Below, one piece after another: positions 36,849-46,370 of a stretch of 53,170 nucleotides of DNA. The first letter of the stretch is position 1, and every line of letters starts with the position of its first letter. The position numbers were made by a program, and so were the translations under genes. The DNA comes from Colwellia sp. (GTDB lineage Bacteria; Pseudomonadota; Gammaproteobacteria; Enterobacterales; Alteromonadaceae), in the NCBI GenBank assembly GCA_022969175.1, contig JALJPB010000024.1, positions 1 through 53,170 on the forward strand, given 5' to 3'. The notes beneath the pieces are model-generated. The model did no database searches and was not told the DNA's origin. It was given only the letters and a program-made list of their open reading frames with translations.

Positions 36849-37976
36849 ATGACAAAAATTAAAGTAGCGTTAATTACCGGTGTAACTGGGCAGGATGGTT
36901 CTTATCTTGCCGAGCTTTTATTAGAAAAAGGCTATGAAGTACACGGAATCAAGCGCAGAGCTTCATCGCTGAATACAGAGCGTGTTGATCATATTTATCA
37001 AGATAACCATGAAAAAAACCAAAAGTTTTTTCTGCATTACGGCGACTTAACTGATTCATCAAACCTGACACGTATTATTAAAGATGTACAACCTGATGAA
37101 GTGTATAATCTAGGTGCACAGTCTCATGTTGCTGTTTCTTTTGAATGCCCCGAATATACAGCTGATGTTGATGCTATGGGTACCCTTCGTTTGTTAGAAG
37201 CGATTCGTTTTTTGGGCATGGAAAAGAAAACAAAATTTTATCAAGCCTCTACTTCAGAGTTATATGGTGAAGTACAAGAAATTCCACAAAAAGAAACAAC
37301 ACCATTTCACCCCCGTTCACCTTATGCTGTTGCAAAGATGTACGCTTATTGGATAGTGGTTAATTATCGTGAATCATATGGTATGTATGCGTGTAACGGT
37401 ATTTTATTTAACCATGAGTCACCTCGTCGTGGTGAAACCTTCGTAACACGTAAAATTACCCGTGCAATCGCTAATATTTCACAAGGACTACAAGAGTGTT
37501 TGTTTCTAGGGAATATGGACGCCCTCCGTGATTGGGGACATGCAAAAGATTATGTCCGTATGCAATGGATGATGCTACAACAAGAAACTGCTGATGATTT
37601 TGTTATTGCAACAGGTAAACAAATCTCGGTACGTGAATTTGTCACTTTATCTGCTAGGGAAGTTGGTATTGAACTGGAATTTACTGGTGAGGGCTTAGAT
37701 GAGATTGCTACAATAATTTCAATTGAGGGTGATAATGCACCAGCCTTAAACGCAGGAGATGTTATCGTTAAAGTTGACCCTCGGTATTTCCGACCGGCGG
37801 AAGTTGAAACGCTATTAGGTGATCCTACTAAAGCAAAAGAGAAGCTTGGTTGGGTTCCACAGATTACAGTTGAGGAAATGTGTGCTGAAATGGTAAAGAA
37901 TGACTTAAATAAAGCTAAGCAACATGCCATTTTAAAAGATCACGGTTATAACCTTGCGGTAACTCTTGAGAGTTAA
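36849..37976 (+). CDS. gmd: GDP-mannose 4,6-dehydratase
   Basis: SDR enzyme turning GDP-mannose into GDP-4-keto-6-deoxymannose. Motifs: [24 protein letters not shown] (cofactor site), [38 protein letters not shown], and the catalytic [12 protein letters not shown] (YxxxK), then [20 protein letters not shown] and [13 protein letters not shown]. 375 residues, family length. AGGAATTATAA precedes the ATG. Together with fcl it makes GDP-L-fucose. Confidence 0.97.
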   Translation: MTKIKVALITGVTGQDGSYLAELLLEKGYEVHGIKRRASSLNTERVDHIYQDNHEKNQKFFLHYGDLTDSSNLTRIIKDVQPDEVYNLGAQSHVAVSFECPEYTADVDAMGTLRLLEAIRFLGMEKKTKFYQASTSELYGEVQEIPQKETTPFHPRSPYAVAKMYAYWIVVNYRESYGMYACNGILFNHESPRRGETFVTRKITRAIANISQGLQECLFLGNMDALRDWGHAKDYVRMQWMMLQQETADDFVIATGKQISVREFVTLSAREVGIELEFTGEGLDEIATIISIEGDNAPALNAGDVIVKVDPRYFRPAEVETLLGDPTKAKEKLGWVPQITVEEMCAEMVKNDLNKAKQHAILKDHGYNLAVTLES

Positions 37977-38140
37977 ATATTAAATTTATCATTGTGTAGA
38001 TTGAAAGAAGGTAAGGCTATGCTGAGTTAACATGCCAATGCTAACCCTGGATGGCACTAAACGCTTCATTTTTCATTGTGGAAATTGATTTTTAGATGTT
38101 AATTTATCAATCACCAGTGGTTTTTGCTTAGAAGATGCTT

Positions 38141-39109
38141 ATGAATATTAAAAAGAAAGTTTTTGTTGCGGGTCATAACGGAATGGTTGGCTCTGCAATC
38201 GTTCGTCAGCTAAGTACAGCGGATGATGTTGAGCTAATTACGCGTTCTCGTAAAGAATTAGACTTAACTAACCAACAGGCTGTTATTGATTTTTTTCAAA
38301 CAGAAAATATCGTTCAAGTCTATTTAGCTGCTGCAAAAGTGGGGGGGATAGTTGCAAATAGTACTTACCCGGCAGATTTTATTTATGAAAACCTAATGAT
38401 TCAATGTAATATTATTCATAGTGCACATCTAGCGAACATTCAGCAGCTATTATTTTTAGGTTCTTCATGCATATACCCAAAATTAGCAGAGCAGCCGATA
38501 CTAGAAAATGCCCTACTGACAGGTAAATTAGAAGAAACCAACGAACCCTACGCTATCGCAAAGATTGCAGGTATTAAATTATGTGAGAGTTATAATCGCC
38601 AATACGGTAGAGATTACCGTAGTGTAATGCCGACAAACTTATATGGTGCACATGATAATTTTCATCCTGAAAATAGTCATGTTATTCCGGCACTGATTCG
38701 TCGATTTCATGAGGCGAAGTTAAATAATGATAAAGAAGTAGTAGCGTGGGGCAGTGGGAAGCCGATGCGGGAGTTTTTATATGTAGATGATATGGCTGGT
38801 GCATCAATACATGTAATGAACTTAGATAAATTAACATATGATGAAAATACAGAGCCTATGTTAAGTCATATAAATGTGGGAACTGGAATCGATTGTACAA
38901 TTCGTGAATTAGTTGAAACAGTTGCTAAGGTTGTTGGGTTTGAAGGTATAATAAAGTTTGATAAAAGCAAACCCGATGGTGCTCCTAGAAAGTTAATGAA
39001 TGTTGATCGGCTTAAGTATTTAGGTTGGGAATATTCTGTTAATTTAGAGGATGGTTTGAGACTTGCTTATCAGTGGTTTTCTGATAATCAACATAATTAT
39101 AAAGGTTAA
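38141..39109 (+). CDS. fcl: GDP-L-fucose synthase
   Basis: Epimerase-reductase converting GDP-4-keto-6-deoxymannose to GDP-L-fucose. Motifs: [51 protein letters not shown], and catalytic [30 protein letters not shown] near the C-terminus. Two in-frame ATGs exist, at 38135 and 38141; the second is chosen because the AGAAG motif touches the first but lies six bases before the second. 322 residues. It is separated from gmd by about 160 non-coding bases. Confidence 0.96.
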   Translation: MNIKKKVFVAGHNGMVGSAIVRQLSTADDVELITRSRKELDLTNQQAVIDFFQTENIVQVYLAAAKVGGIVANSTYPADFIYENLMIQCNIIHSAHLANIQQLLFLGSSCIYPKLAEQPILENALLTGKLEETNEPYAIAKIAGIKLCESYNRQYGRDYRSVMPTNLYGAHDNFHPENSHVIPALIRRFHEAKLNNDKEVVAWGSGKPMREFLYVDDMAGASIHVMNLDKLTYDENTEPMLSHINVGTGIDCTIRELVETVAKVVGFEGIIKFDKSKPDGAPRKLMNVDRLKYLGWEYSVNLEDGLRLAYQWFSDNQHNYKG

Positions 39110-39116
39110 TTGTGGT

Positions 39117-40463
39117 ATGAAATTGATACGGTTACTGAATCAATTTAAAAACCATCAAGGAGCCATGAAATATTTAAAAAATACTTCCTGGCTTTTAGCT
39201 GAGAAAATATTAAGGTTAACTGTCGGATTGTTTGTTGGGGTATGGGTAGCGAGATACTTAGGCCCTGAAAATTTTGGACTGTTTAGTTATTCCCAAAGCT
39301 TTGTTGCTCTTTTTTCAACAATTGCGGTACTAGGGCTTGACGGGATAGTCATAAGGGAGTTAGTTAAGGACATAACTAAAAGAGACAAAATATTAGGCAC
39401 AGTTTTTATCCTTAAGTTAATTGGGGCTATATTGGCTTTGTTGTTTATTGCTATCGTCATATTTTTTCAATCGAACGACTTGCAAACAACCACTGTTATA
39501 TTTTTAATCGCATCAGCTACAATTCTCCAAAGTTTTAATGCCATTGATTTTTATTTCCAAAGTCAAGTGTTGAGTAAGTTTGTCGTTTATTGTAATGCTT
39601 TTACCCTGTTAACTTCATCTATAATTAAAGTGATTTTAATATTAAATGAAGCTCCACTCATTGCGTTTGCTTACATGACCATATTTGATAGTTTTATATT
39701 ATCATCTGGCCTGGTATATTTTTATTTTAAGCATAAGTTATCAGTAATGGCGTGGAAGTTTGATCTTAAACTTGCAATTGAACTATTAAAAAGCAGTTGG
39801 CCTTTTATGTTAAGTTCAGTGATCGTTACTATTTATATGAAAATTGATCAAGTAATGATAGGTGAAATGTTAGGCAATACTGCTGTAGGCCAATATGCTG
39901 CTGCAGCTAGATTAAGTGAGATATGGTATTTTATACCTATGGTTATAGTGTCTTCACTTTTTCCATCACTGATACAAGCTAAAAACAAAAGTAAAAAACT
40001 CTATCATAAGAGATTTCAATCCCTGAATGACTTAGTTATATGGCTGGCAATACCGGTTGCTATTATAACTACATACTTAGGGGAATGGATTGTAAATATC
40101 CTATATGGCGATCAATATGCTGAAGCTGCGAGCGTTTTAGTAATTCATATCTGGTCTAGTATTTTTGTTTCTATGGCGGTTGTTTCGGGAAAAATATTAA
40201 TAGCAGATAATTTAGGAAAAAAAGCGCTATTTAGGAATATATTAGGCCTAATTGTAAATTTGTTATTAAATGTGATACTCATTCCTAAATACGGCATTCA
40301 AGGCGCGGCTATAGCTACATTAGTCAGTTGGTTTGTTGTGGGGGCGTGCTATGATATTTTTGATAAAGATCTTAGGTATATGTTCTTAATAAAATGTAAC
40401 TCATTCAATGTTTATCGATTAATAACTAATAGCTATTCGTCAGGTAAACAAAAATATAAATAA
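39117..40463 (+). CDS. wzx: Wzx-type polysaccharide flippase
   Basis: Polytopic membrane protein (about 12-14 segments) of the oligosaccharide flippase family that moves lipid-linked repeat units to the periplasm. The start KNTSWLLAEKILRLTVGLFVGVWVARYLGPENFGLFSYSQS is a Wzx hallmark region. The open frame starts at 39063 inside fcl; I use the ATG at 39117, eight bases after the fcl stop. A further ATG at 39165, with AAGGAG just before it, is also possible and would give MKYLKNTSWLL. Sequence is AT-rich like the genes that follow. Confidence 0.92.
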   Translation: MKLIRLLNQFKNHQGAMKYLKNTSWLLAEKILRLTVGLFVGVWVARYLGPENFGLFSYSQSFVALFSTIAVLGLDGIVIRELVKDITKRDKILGTVFILKLIGAILALLFIAIVIFFQSNDLQTTTVIFLIASATILQSFNAIDFYFQSQVLSKFVVYCNAFTLLTSSIIKVILILNEAPLIAFAYMTIFDSFILSSGLVYFYFKHKLSVMAWKFDLKLAIELLKSSWPFMLSSVIVTIYMKIDQVMIGEMLGNTAVGQYAAAARLSEIWYFIPMVIVSSLFPSLIQAKNKSKKLYHKRFQSLNDLVIWLAIPVAIITTYLGEWIVNILYGDQYAEAASVLVIHIWSSIFVSMAVVSGKILIADNLGKKALFRNILGLIVNLLLNVILIPKYGIQGAAIATLVSWFVVGACYDIFDKDLRYMFLIKCNSFNVYRLITNSYSSGKQKYK

Positions 40464-40476
40464 GGCAATCTACAAA

Positions 40477-41430
40477 TTGAAAAATATAACAATACTTGAT
40501 ACTTCTGTATCAAGTCAAAATATTGGTGACTATATCATCATGGATTCTGTGAATAGAGAACTAAAGACAATGTTTGCGAATGATATGCACTTTTATTCAT
40601 TAACCCATGATAAGGTTTCTACAGAAGCGTATAACCTAAATAAAATATCTGATTATTCATTTGTTGGCGGCACGAATCTCTTGTCATCTAATATGAATCG
40701 CTTTAACCAATGGAAAATTAACTTAAAAGATACTTTCTTTTTGAAAGATATTATTTTGATGGGCGTAGGATGGTGGCAATATCAACAAAAGCCAAACCTA
40801 TATACAAGATACCTATATAAAAAGGTGTTAAACAAAGATATTTTGCATTCAGTTCGTGACTCATATACTGAGAGCATGCTCAAAAGTATTGGCATTACTA
40901 ATGTTATTAATACTGGGTGTATGACTATGTGGAATCTGACTAGCGAACATTGTAGCCAAATTCCGAAAGAAAAAGCTGAAAATGTTGTTTTTACTCTAAC
41001 TGACTACAATAAAGATTTGTCTCATGATCAAAAGTTAATAGACATTTTAAATAAACACTACAACAAAGTATATTTTTGGCCACAGGGCAGTGGTGATTTA
41101 CAATATATCCAAAGTTTAAAAAACATAGCAAATATTGAGATAATCGGTGGGAATTTACCATCATTTGACGCTGTTTTGGGAAATACTAATCTAAGCCTAG
41201 ATTTTATCGGTACGCGTCTCCATGCCGGAGTTAGGGCATTACAGTTTAAACGAAGATGTATTGTTTTGGGCATAGATAATCGAGCTGAAGAAAAAGCAAA
41301 AGATTTTAATCTTCATGTTTTATCAAGAAAATATATTGATAGGCTTGAAGAAACTTTAATAAATGATTTTTCTACTGACATAACACTTAACGAAGATAAT
41401 ATAAATAGATGGCGTGAACAATTTTCATGA
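40477..41430 (+). CDS. Polysaccharide pyruvyl transferase family protein
   Basis: A 317-residue member of the pyruvyl transferase family (CsaB/WcaK-like), which places ketal-linked pyruvate from PEP on sugars. Evidence is the N-terminal NIGDYIIMDSVNREL, the Gly-rich FVGGTNLLSSN, GVGWWQY, SVRDSYTESML and the C-terminal hallmark IGTRLHAGVRALQFKRRCIVLGIDNR. The start is TTG with AAGG upstream. It lies 13 bases after wzx. Acceptor sugar is unknown. A 281-base gap follows. Confidence 0.85.
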   Translation: MKNITILDTSVSSQNIGDYIIMDSVNRELKTMFANDMHFYSLTHDKVSTEAYNLNKISDYSFVGGTNLLSSNMNRFNQWKINLKDTFFLKDIILMGVGWWQYQQKPNLYTRYLYKKVLNKDILHSVRDSYTESMLKSIGITNVINTGCMTMWNLTSEHCSQIPKEKAENVVFTLTDYNKDLSHDQKLIDILNKHYNKVYFWPQGSGDLQYIQSLKNIANIEIIGGNLPSFDAVLGNTNLSLDFIGTRLHAGVRALQFKRRCIVLGIDNRAEEKAKDFNLHVLSRKYIDRLEETLINDFSTDITLNEDNINRWREQFS

Positions 41431-41640
41431 GATTATTCATCATGACATCATCGTTGTATTTCAGTGACTGAAATTTCTTTATTTAAACAGTATTGAAGAT
41501 AAAACAGTTCCTTGAATAATGAAAGCGAATACTAATAAATCAATGATGCAGAATTATTGACTAATAAATCTTATAAGAAGTGTATTGCCAATTAAAACAC
41601 CCGTCTTTTTTCATTAAATTTTTATCAACGAGGGATATTA

Positions 41641-41715
41641 GTGAAAAAAACGGCCGTTTTAAACAAACAGAATCTAATTAGATTTTTATATAGAAAAAGA
41701 AAAGGTAGCAAATGA
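41641..41715 (+). CDS. Putative 24-residue basic small protein coupled to the GT4 gene
   Basis: A GTG at 41641 stands six bases after GAGGG and opens a 24-codon frame (MKKTAVLNKQNLIRFLYRKR then KGSK) that ends in TGA overlapping the next ATG (ATGA). The peptide is very basic. Its early codons include the 14-bp palindrome AAAACGGCCGTTTT (41647-41660). Good ribosome site and coupling suggest translation, either as a leader peptide or to feed ribosomes to the glycosyltransferase gene. No family recognised. Confidence 0.4.
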   Translation: MKKTAVLNKQNLIRFLYRKRKGSK

Positions 41716-42956
41716 AAGTTTTATGGATAACTAATACACTATTTCCTGACATCTGTGATGAACTTAATTTACCTCGAAGTGTTGCCGGTGGGTGGATGTA
41801 TGGACTAGGTTCTGAATTGTCTTCTAAAGATGATGTAGATTTATTGGTTGCAACACCTACAACTAAAGTGAAAAGTCTACAATATATTAAAAAAGGGAAT
41901 ATAACATATTGCCTTATTCCAGGGACGATCTCAGGAAGGTATAACACCAAACTTGAAGATTATTGGTTACAGCTAAATCGAGAAGTTAAACCTGACTTAA
42001 TCCATATACATGGAACTGAGTATGCGCACGGATTGGCTTTTATTAATAAAAACCCTGAATCTAATTTTGTTGTCTCAATTCAAGGTCTTGTTAAGGAATA
42101 TTATCATTATTATAATGCAGGCTTAAGTATTACTGAGCTGATAAAGAATTTTACTTTAAAAGATATTATAACGCTTAACCCTCTTGTTATGGGTAAATGG
42201 AAGTTTAAAGTACGAGGGGGATTGGAAACTCAATATTTTAAAAAAGTAAGCCATGTTATTGGTAGAACTGACTGGGATTATGTTCATTCTGTAAGTGAAA
42301 ACCCTAAATTGTCATATCACTTTTGTAATGAGTCACTAAGAGAGTCCTTTTATACCTCAGCTAAGTGGAAATTCAATACCATAGAGAAGCAGACGATTTT
42401 TCTTAGTCAAGCTGCATATCCGATAAAGGGCCTACATATGGTATTAAAAGCGTTGGCTATTTTAAAAGATAAATTTCCCTCTATACAGTTGAGAGTTGCT
42501 GGAATGAATCTTATTGATTCTGCAAATATTTCAGGATATGGCAAATTAATTAAAAAATTAATAGTGAAGCATGGTTTAATTGAAAATATCACTTTTGTTG
42601 GTTTTTTAGATACAGATCAAATGGTCAATGAATACCTTAACGCATCTGTTTTTGTCTGTCCTTCTAGTATAGAAAATAGCCCTAATTCGGTTGGTGAGGC
42701 ACAAATATTAGGTGTCCCCGTTATAGCTGCTGATGTTGGTGGGGTTTTAAATATGGTAGAACATAATAGTTCAGGTCTTGTATACAGATTCGAAGAATAT
42801 AAATTATTAGCTCATTATATAGAGAAATTATTCGTTGTTCCCTCTCTGGTTAAAACACTCTCCCATAATGGTATTATCTGTGCCGAAAAACGCCATAATC
42901 GTGAAACTAATACCAATAAAACCCTTGAAATATATAATAAGATTTGCAATAGGTAA
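41712..42956 (+). CDS. GT4 family glycosyltransferase
   Basis: Retaining GT-B glycosyltransferase of family 4. The N-terminal half carries MKVLWITNTLFPD and a Gly-rich loop GGWMYGLGSEL; IHIHGTEYAHG follows. The C-terminal half has FLSQAAYPIKGLHMVLKALA, NITFVGFLDTDQMVNEYL, and the donor-binding SSIENSPNSVGEAQILGVPVIAADVGGV with the E-x7-E-like pattern. 414 residues, cytoplasmic. AAAGG lies just before the ATG, which overlaps the small ORF stop. Sugar and linkage cannot be told. Confidence 0.9.
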   Translation: MKVLWITNTLFPDICDELNLPRSVAGGWMYGLGSELSSKDDVDLLVATPTTKVKSLQYIKKGNITYCLIPGTISGRYNTKLEDYWLQLNREVKPDLIHIHGTEYAHGLAFINKNPESNFVVSIQGLVKEYYHYYNAGLSITELIKNFTLKDIITLNPLVMGKWKFKVRGGLETQYFKKVSHVIGRTDWDYVHSVSENPKLSYHFCNESLRESFYTSAKWKFNTIEKQTIFLSQAAYPIKGLHMVLKALAILKDKFPSIQLRVAGMNLIDSANISGYGKLIKKLIVKHGLIENITFVGFLDTDQMVNEYLNASVFVCPSSIENSPNSVGEAQILGVPVIAADVGGVLNMVEHNSSGLVYRFEEYKLLAHYIEKLFVVPSLVKTLSHNGIICAEKRHNRETNTNKTLEIYNKICNR

Positions 42957-42963
42957 CCTGGCT

Positions 42964-43575
42964 ATGAAGATATTTAGATTATTTCGGGCAGTTAAAAATA
43001 AGTTTGTTTACGCTTTTTACACCGTCTTGAACCGGGTGTCATTGCATACCGAGTCTGTCAAATTCTTACCTTGCTTGACCATATTTGGCAGAATATTTAT
43101 TCGAAATTATGGCGGGATTACATTGGGTCGAAATGTAAAAATCACTTCATCTTTTTCAAAAAACCCAATCGTGAATTCTTTTTTTACATCTTTAGTGACA
43201 GAAAAAAATGGGAAAATAACTATAGGTGATAATACTGGGATTTCAAATTCGTTTTTTTACTCTGTTAGCTCTATAACTATTGGTGAAAATGTTCTTATAG
43301 GGGCAGGCTGCAAGGTATATGATACGGACTTTCATTCTATAGACCCTAGCGAAAGGATAAAGGTGGGCGATAAAGGCCGATGTAAACCGGTATCAATTGG
43401 AGATAATGTATTCATTGGTGCTTCAACTTTTATATTAAAAGGTGCCCAAATAGGCAATGGCAGTGTTATAGGTGCAAACTCTGTGGTTTCAGGGGCTATT
43501 CCTGATAATCAAATATGGGCAGGAAACCCTGCAAAGTTTATTTCACATATTAAGTCAGTTGAAAAAAAATCATGA
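42964..43575 (+). CDS. Hexapeptide-repeat (LbH) acyltransferase
   Basis: Left-handed beta-helix acyltransferase, probably an O-acetyltransferase. The open frame extends back to 42835 in the preceding gene, but the ATG at 42964 (MKIFRLFRAVKNK), eight bases after the preceding stop, gives 203 residues. The hexapeptide ladder is clear: ITIGDNTGISNSFFYSVSSI, ITIGENVLIGAGCKVYDTDF, the DTDFHSIDP loop carrying the likely catalytic His, VSIGDNVFIGASTFILKGA and GANSVVSGAIPDNQIWAGNP. WcaF/WcaB-like. It overlaps the next gene by four bases. Confidence 0.88.
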   Translation: MKIFRLFRAVKNKFVYAFYTVLNRVSLHTESVKFLPCLTIFGRIFIRNYGGITLGRNVKITSSFSKNPIVNSFFTSLVTEKNGKITIGDNTGISNSFFYSVSSITIGENVLIGAGCKVYDTDFHSIDPSERIKVGDKGRCKPVSIGDNVFIGASTFILKGAQIGNGSVIGANSVVSGAIPDNQIWAGNPAKFISHIKSVEKKS

Positions 43576-44336
43576 TGTTTTCTATTATCACTGTTTGTTT
43601 TAATAATCCACAAGAGTTAAATGACACACTAAAAAGCGTTAAAGAACAATCCTTTCCCGATTACGAAATAATCGTTATTAATGGTGGTGATCGAAGTGCT
43701 GCCGAGGAGGTTGTCTTAAAGTATGACTCTTTGGTCAATGTATTTATTAGTGAACCTGATAAGGGGATCTATGATGGCATGAATAAAGGCGCCGCTTTAG
43801 CTCAGGGGGATTTTGTAATATACCTTAACTCAGGAGATGTATTCTGTAACGAACTTGTATTAAGTAAAGTGGCAGAACAAGTATTGAGTCATCCAGAGGC
43901 GAAAATTCTATATGGTTCATCTATTAGTGATTATGGATACAAAAAAGTTTTATGTCAGGCCAAAAATAGTAAGGACTTCCTAAGTGAAAAGTTTTATGAA
44001 TTAGGTTTCTCACATCAAAGTATATTTGTTGATAGGGTGGTTCTAGGCGATTCCCCCTTTGATTTGACTTACAAAGTTGCTGCAGATTTTAATTATCTAT
44101 ACCCCAAGTTAAGGGAGTACAACGACAAGCTTGTACTTCTTGGTTTTCCTGTTTCTATTTTTGCAACGGGTGGCGTTTCTGACTTGGACAAGACAATATT
44201 AAATAAAGAAAAAAAGAAGATTTATTTTCTTAATAACCCTATTAATATTGCAGCAACAGTGCATTTTATAAAACTTATTTTAATGGAAAATATTAAAAAA
44301 AGGTTAAGGCCAATTATTAGAAAGGTGAAGTTTTGA
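43572..44336 (+). CDS. GT2 family glycosyltransferase (WcaA/WcaE-like)
   Basis: Inverting GT-A glycosyltransferase. Start FSIITVCFNNPQELNDTLKS, the SEPDKGIYDGMNKGAALAQG region and the DxD-equivalent LNSGD identify a GT2 subgroup seen in colanic-acid-type clusters. 254 residues. The ATG overlaps the acyltransferase stop (ATGATG), and its own TGA overlaps the following TTG start, so the genes are translationally linked. Confidence 0.88.
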   Translation: MMFSIITVCFNNPQELNDTLKSVKEQSFPDYEIIVINGGDRSAAEEVVLKYDSLVNVFISEPDKGIYDGMNKGAALAQGDFVIYLNSGDVFCNELVLSKVAEQVLSHPEAKILYGSSISDYGYKKVLCQAKNSKDFLSEKFYELGFSHQSIFVDRVVLGDSPFDLTYKVAADFNYLYPKLREYNDKLVLLGFPVSIFATGGVSDLDKTILNKEKKKIYFLNNPINIAATVHFIKLILMENIKKRLRPIIRKVKF

Positions 44337-45211
44337 AACTTATAAATAAAGTCAATGTGGGGCTGAAAAGTTTGTGCTTACAGGTTTATTACTCATTAAT
44401 TAATAATTTAAGTAAACGTAAAGTTAGCTTTTCAGAAAGCTCCCATCTTTCTATAAGTTTAACTTCTTATGGCAAGAGAATAAGCAAAGTTTATTTAACC
44501 ATTGAGTCGATTATAGCTCAATCCGAAATCGATATATTATCTATAACATTGTGGTTGTCTGTTCAAGATATTGACAGGACTAATTTACCGAGTTCTTTAT
44601 TGCGGCTTGAAAAAAGAGGTGTGAAAATAAAGTTTGTTGATGAAAATATAAAATCATACAAAAAAATTTATTATGAGTATATTCAAAGAAAAGATCATCC
44701 AGCAGCAATTATTGTTACAGCTGATGATGATGTATTTTACCCCCAAGGTTGGTTGAAACAGTTATATCTAGGTTTTTTGGAAAACAAACAATTAGTGACT
44801 TGTTTTAGGGGGCATTTCATAACGGTAGACTCATCTAATTCGTTCTGTAAGTACAGTGATTGGACAGACGAGTTTCAGCCCGATAAACATGAGTTATTGC
44901 AACATAAAGCGTTACTGCCTACCGGTGTTGGTGGTGTTTTGTATCCAATAAGTAGTTTAATGCACTTAGATCAAAACATTGACGACGTTTTAGATAATTG
45001 TCCTAATGCCGATGATATTTGGCTTAAATTAATTTGTATCAAGAATGGCTATGGAGCAAAACGTGTTGTAAATCGCAATACACATTTTCTACCTGTTTTA
45101 TCATTACAGATGAAAGGATTAGAACTTTATAATGTGCTACAAGGAGGGAATGATATTCAGTTTAAAAAATCATCAAACTTCTTTGGCTTAAGTGTCAAAG
45201 ACTTTAAATAG
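44333..45211 (+). CDS. Putative GT-A fold glycosyltransferase
   Basis: A 292-residue protein with LSISLTSYGKRISKVYLTIESIIAQ near the start and VTADDDVFYPQGWLKQL in the middle. The DDD motif and the late NADDIWLKLICIKNGY suggest a metal-dependent GT-A transferase, but it differs from common GT2 enzymes and I cannot name the family. Start is TTG at 44333, sharing bases with the preceding stop and preceded by AAAGGTGAAG. Very AT-rich. Position among glycosyltransferases supports transfer of one sugar of the repeat unit. Confidence 0.75.
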   Translation: MKLINKVNVGLKSLCLQVYYSLINNLSKRKVSFSESSHLSISLTSYGKRISKVYLTIESIIAQSEIDILSITLWLSVQDIDRTNLPSSLLRLEKRGVKIKFVDENIKSYKKIYYEYIQRKDHPAAIIVTADDDVFYPQGWLKQLYLGFLENKQLVTCFRGHFITVDSSNSFCKYSDWTDEFQPDKHELLQHKALLPTGVGGVLYPISSLMHLDQNIDDVLDNCPNADDIWLKLICIKNGYGAKRVVNRNTHFLPVLSLQMKGLELYNVLQGGNDIQFKKSSNFFGLSVKDFK

Positions 45212-45212
45212 A

Positions 45213-46370
45213 ATGACAAATGATATTTCGACAACATACCCTTTAGTCATTACCCCTAAATTCTTTCTGTTTTTTTATTTTTTATTTCTATTTGTTCATA
45301 CATTACATATTGGTGATAATAAAACTTTATTATTTGGCTACATTGTTTCTATTTTTACCTTGTTGCTATATATCGTTTCAAAGCAAGAACTGGATAAGAG
45401 AGGAGGATATGTTCTTTTATTTCTTTTTATATCATTTTTTTTATATGTAAGGGTAGATTCCGGCTACATTTTATCGCAATTTAAATATTGGGTTTATTTG
45501 GTTCCGCTCTTAATCGCCCCATTTATTTGTCATAATAAGGACTTTAATCTCTTATTATGTAAAGCCTGTAAGCTAACTTTAATCTTTTCAATTTTTTTAT
45601 TTATACTGGGGGTGGGTATAGATAATGGTTATGGCTTCCCGCGAATGCATGGTTTGTTGAGTGAGCCTTCTGCATTATCTTTTCCTATATCAGTGGTCTT
45701 GTTAAATGGAGTATTTTATAAAAAGAGAACATATATTCTCTTAAGTTTTGTTTGCATTCTATTAACAGGATCATTAATGACAATGATTATTACATTATTC
45801 TCTTTTCTAATGTATATGTTCATCACTCGTGGTTTGTTCGTAAGAGTTTTATTCATTGGCATTTTTGTCGTCCTGCTACTTGCTCTTTTAATGCTCATAA
45901 ACTATTTAGCCGAATTAGGTACTTTTCCAACTATATCAAGATTGCAACAAGGACTTATTTTTATACAATCGTTTGGCGCCAGTGGTCACAATCCTAGATT
46001 TTTTAGTGTGCTAGAAGTCATCTCTTATATTAACGACACGAATGTTCTCTTCGGTGGAGGAATTAATGGAGCCGAGAAATATATTGAAGTAACAAATAAC
46101 TTAAGAGATTTAAATTTATGGTTAGAAATGCTTCTTTCATTTGGGGTCGTCGGGACAGGAGCTTTTTTTATTTTTTTATTGTTTTTTGTTTTTTTGAATA
46201 AGCGTAAATTTTGTTATCATGATGCTATATTACTCAGTTCAATAACAGTCTATTGTACTTTAAATAGTGCACAGGGCATTGTTTTTCAATCATTATTTTT
46301 CATAATACTAATTCAAGTTTTAACAAGGCGTTCATTAAATGGTTACAAAGATAAAAAATTTATATCATAA
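45213..46370 (+). CDS. wzy: Probable Wzy O-antigen/polysaccharide polymerase
   Basis: A membrane protein of 385 residues with about ten to twelve hydrophobic segments and one larger periplasmic loop near residues 255-300, the layout of Wzy polymerases. The motif HGLLSEPSALSFPISVVLL (SEPS) is common in this group, as is the loop sequence GASGHNPRFFSVLEVISYI. Wzy proteins share little sequence, so the call rests on topology and on being the only such protein beside wzx and wzz. An in-frame GTG at 45192 is an alternative start; the ATG is one base after the preceding stop. Confidence 0.8.
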   Translation: MTNDISTTYPLVITPKFFLFFYFLFLFVHTLHIGDNKTLLFGYIVSIFTLLLYIVSKQELDKRGGYVLLFLFISFFLYVRVDSGYILSQFKYWVYLVPLLIAPFICHNKDFNLLLCKACKLTLIFSIFLFILGVGIDNGYGFPRMHGLLSEPSALSFPISVVLLNGVFYKKRTYILLSFVCILLTGSLMTMIITLFSFLMYMFITRGLFVRVLFIGIFVVLLLALLMLINYLAELGTFPTISRLQQGLIFIQSFGASGHNPRFFSVLEVISYINDTNVLFGGGINGAEKYIEVTNNLRDLNLWLEMLLSFGVVGTGAFFIFLLFFVFLNKRKFCYHDAILLSSITVYCTLNSAQGIVFQSLFFIILIQVLTRRSLNGYKDKKFIS

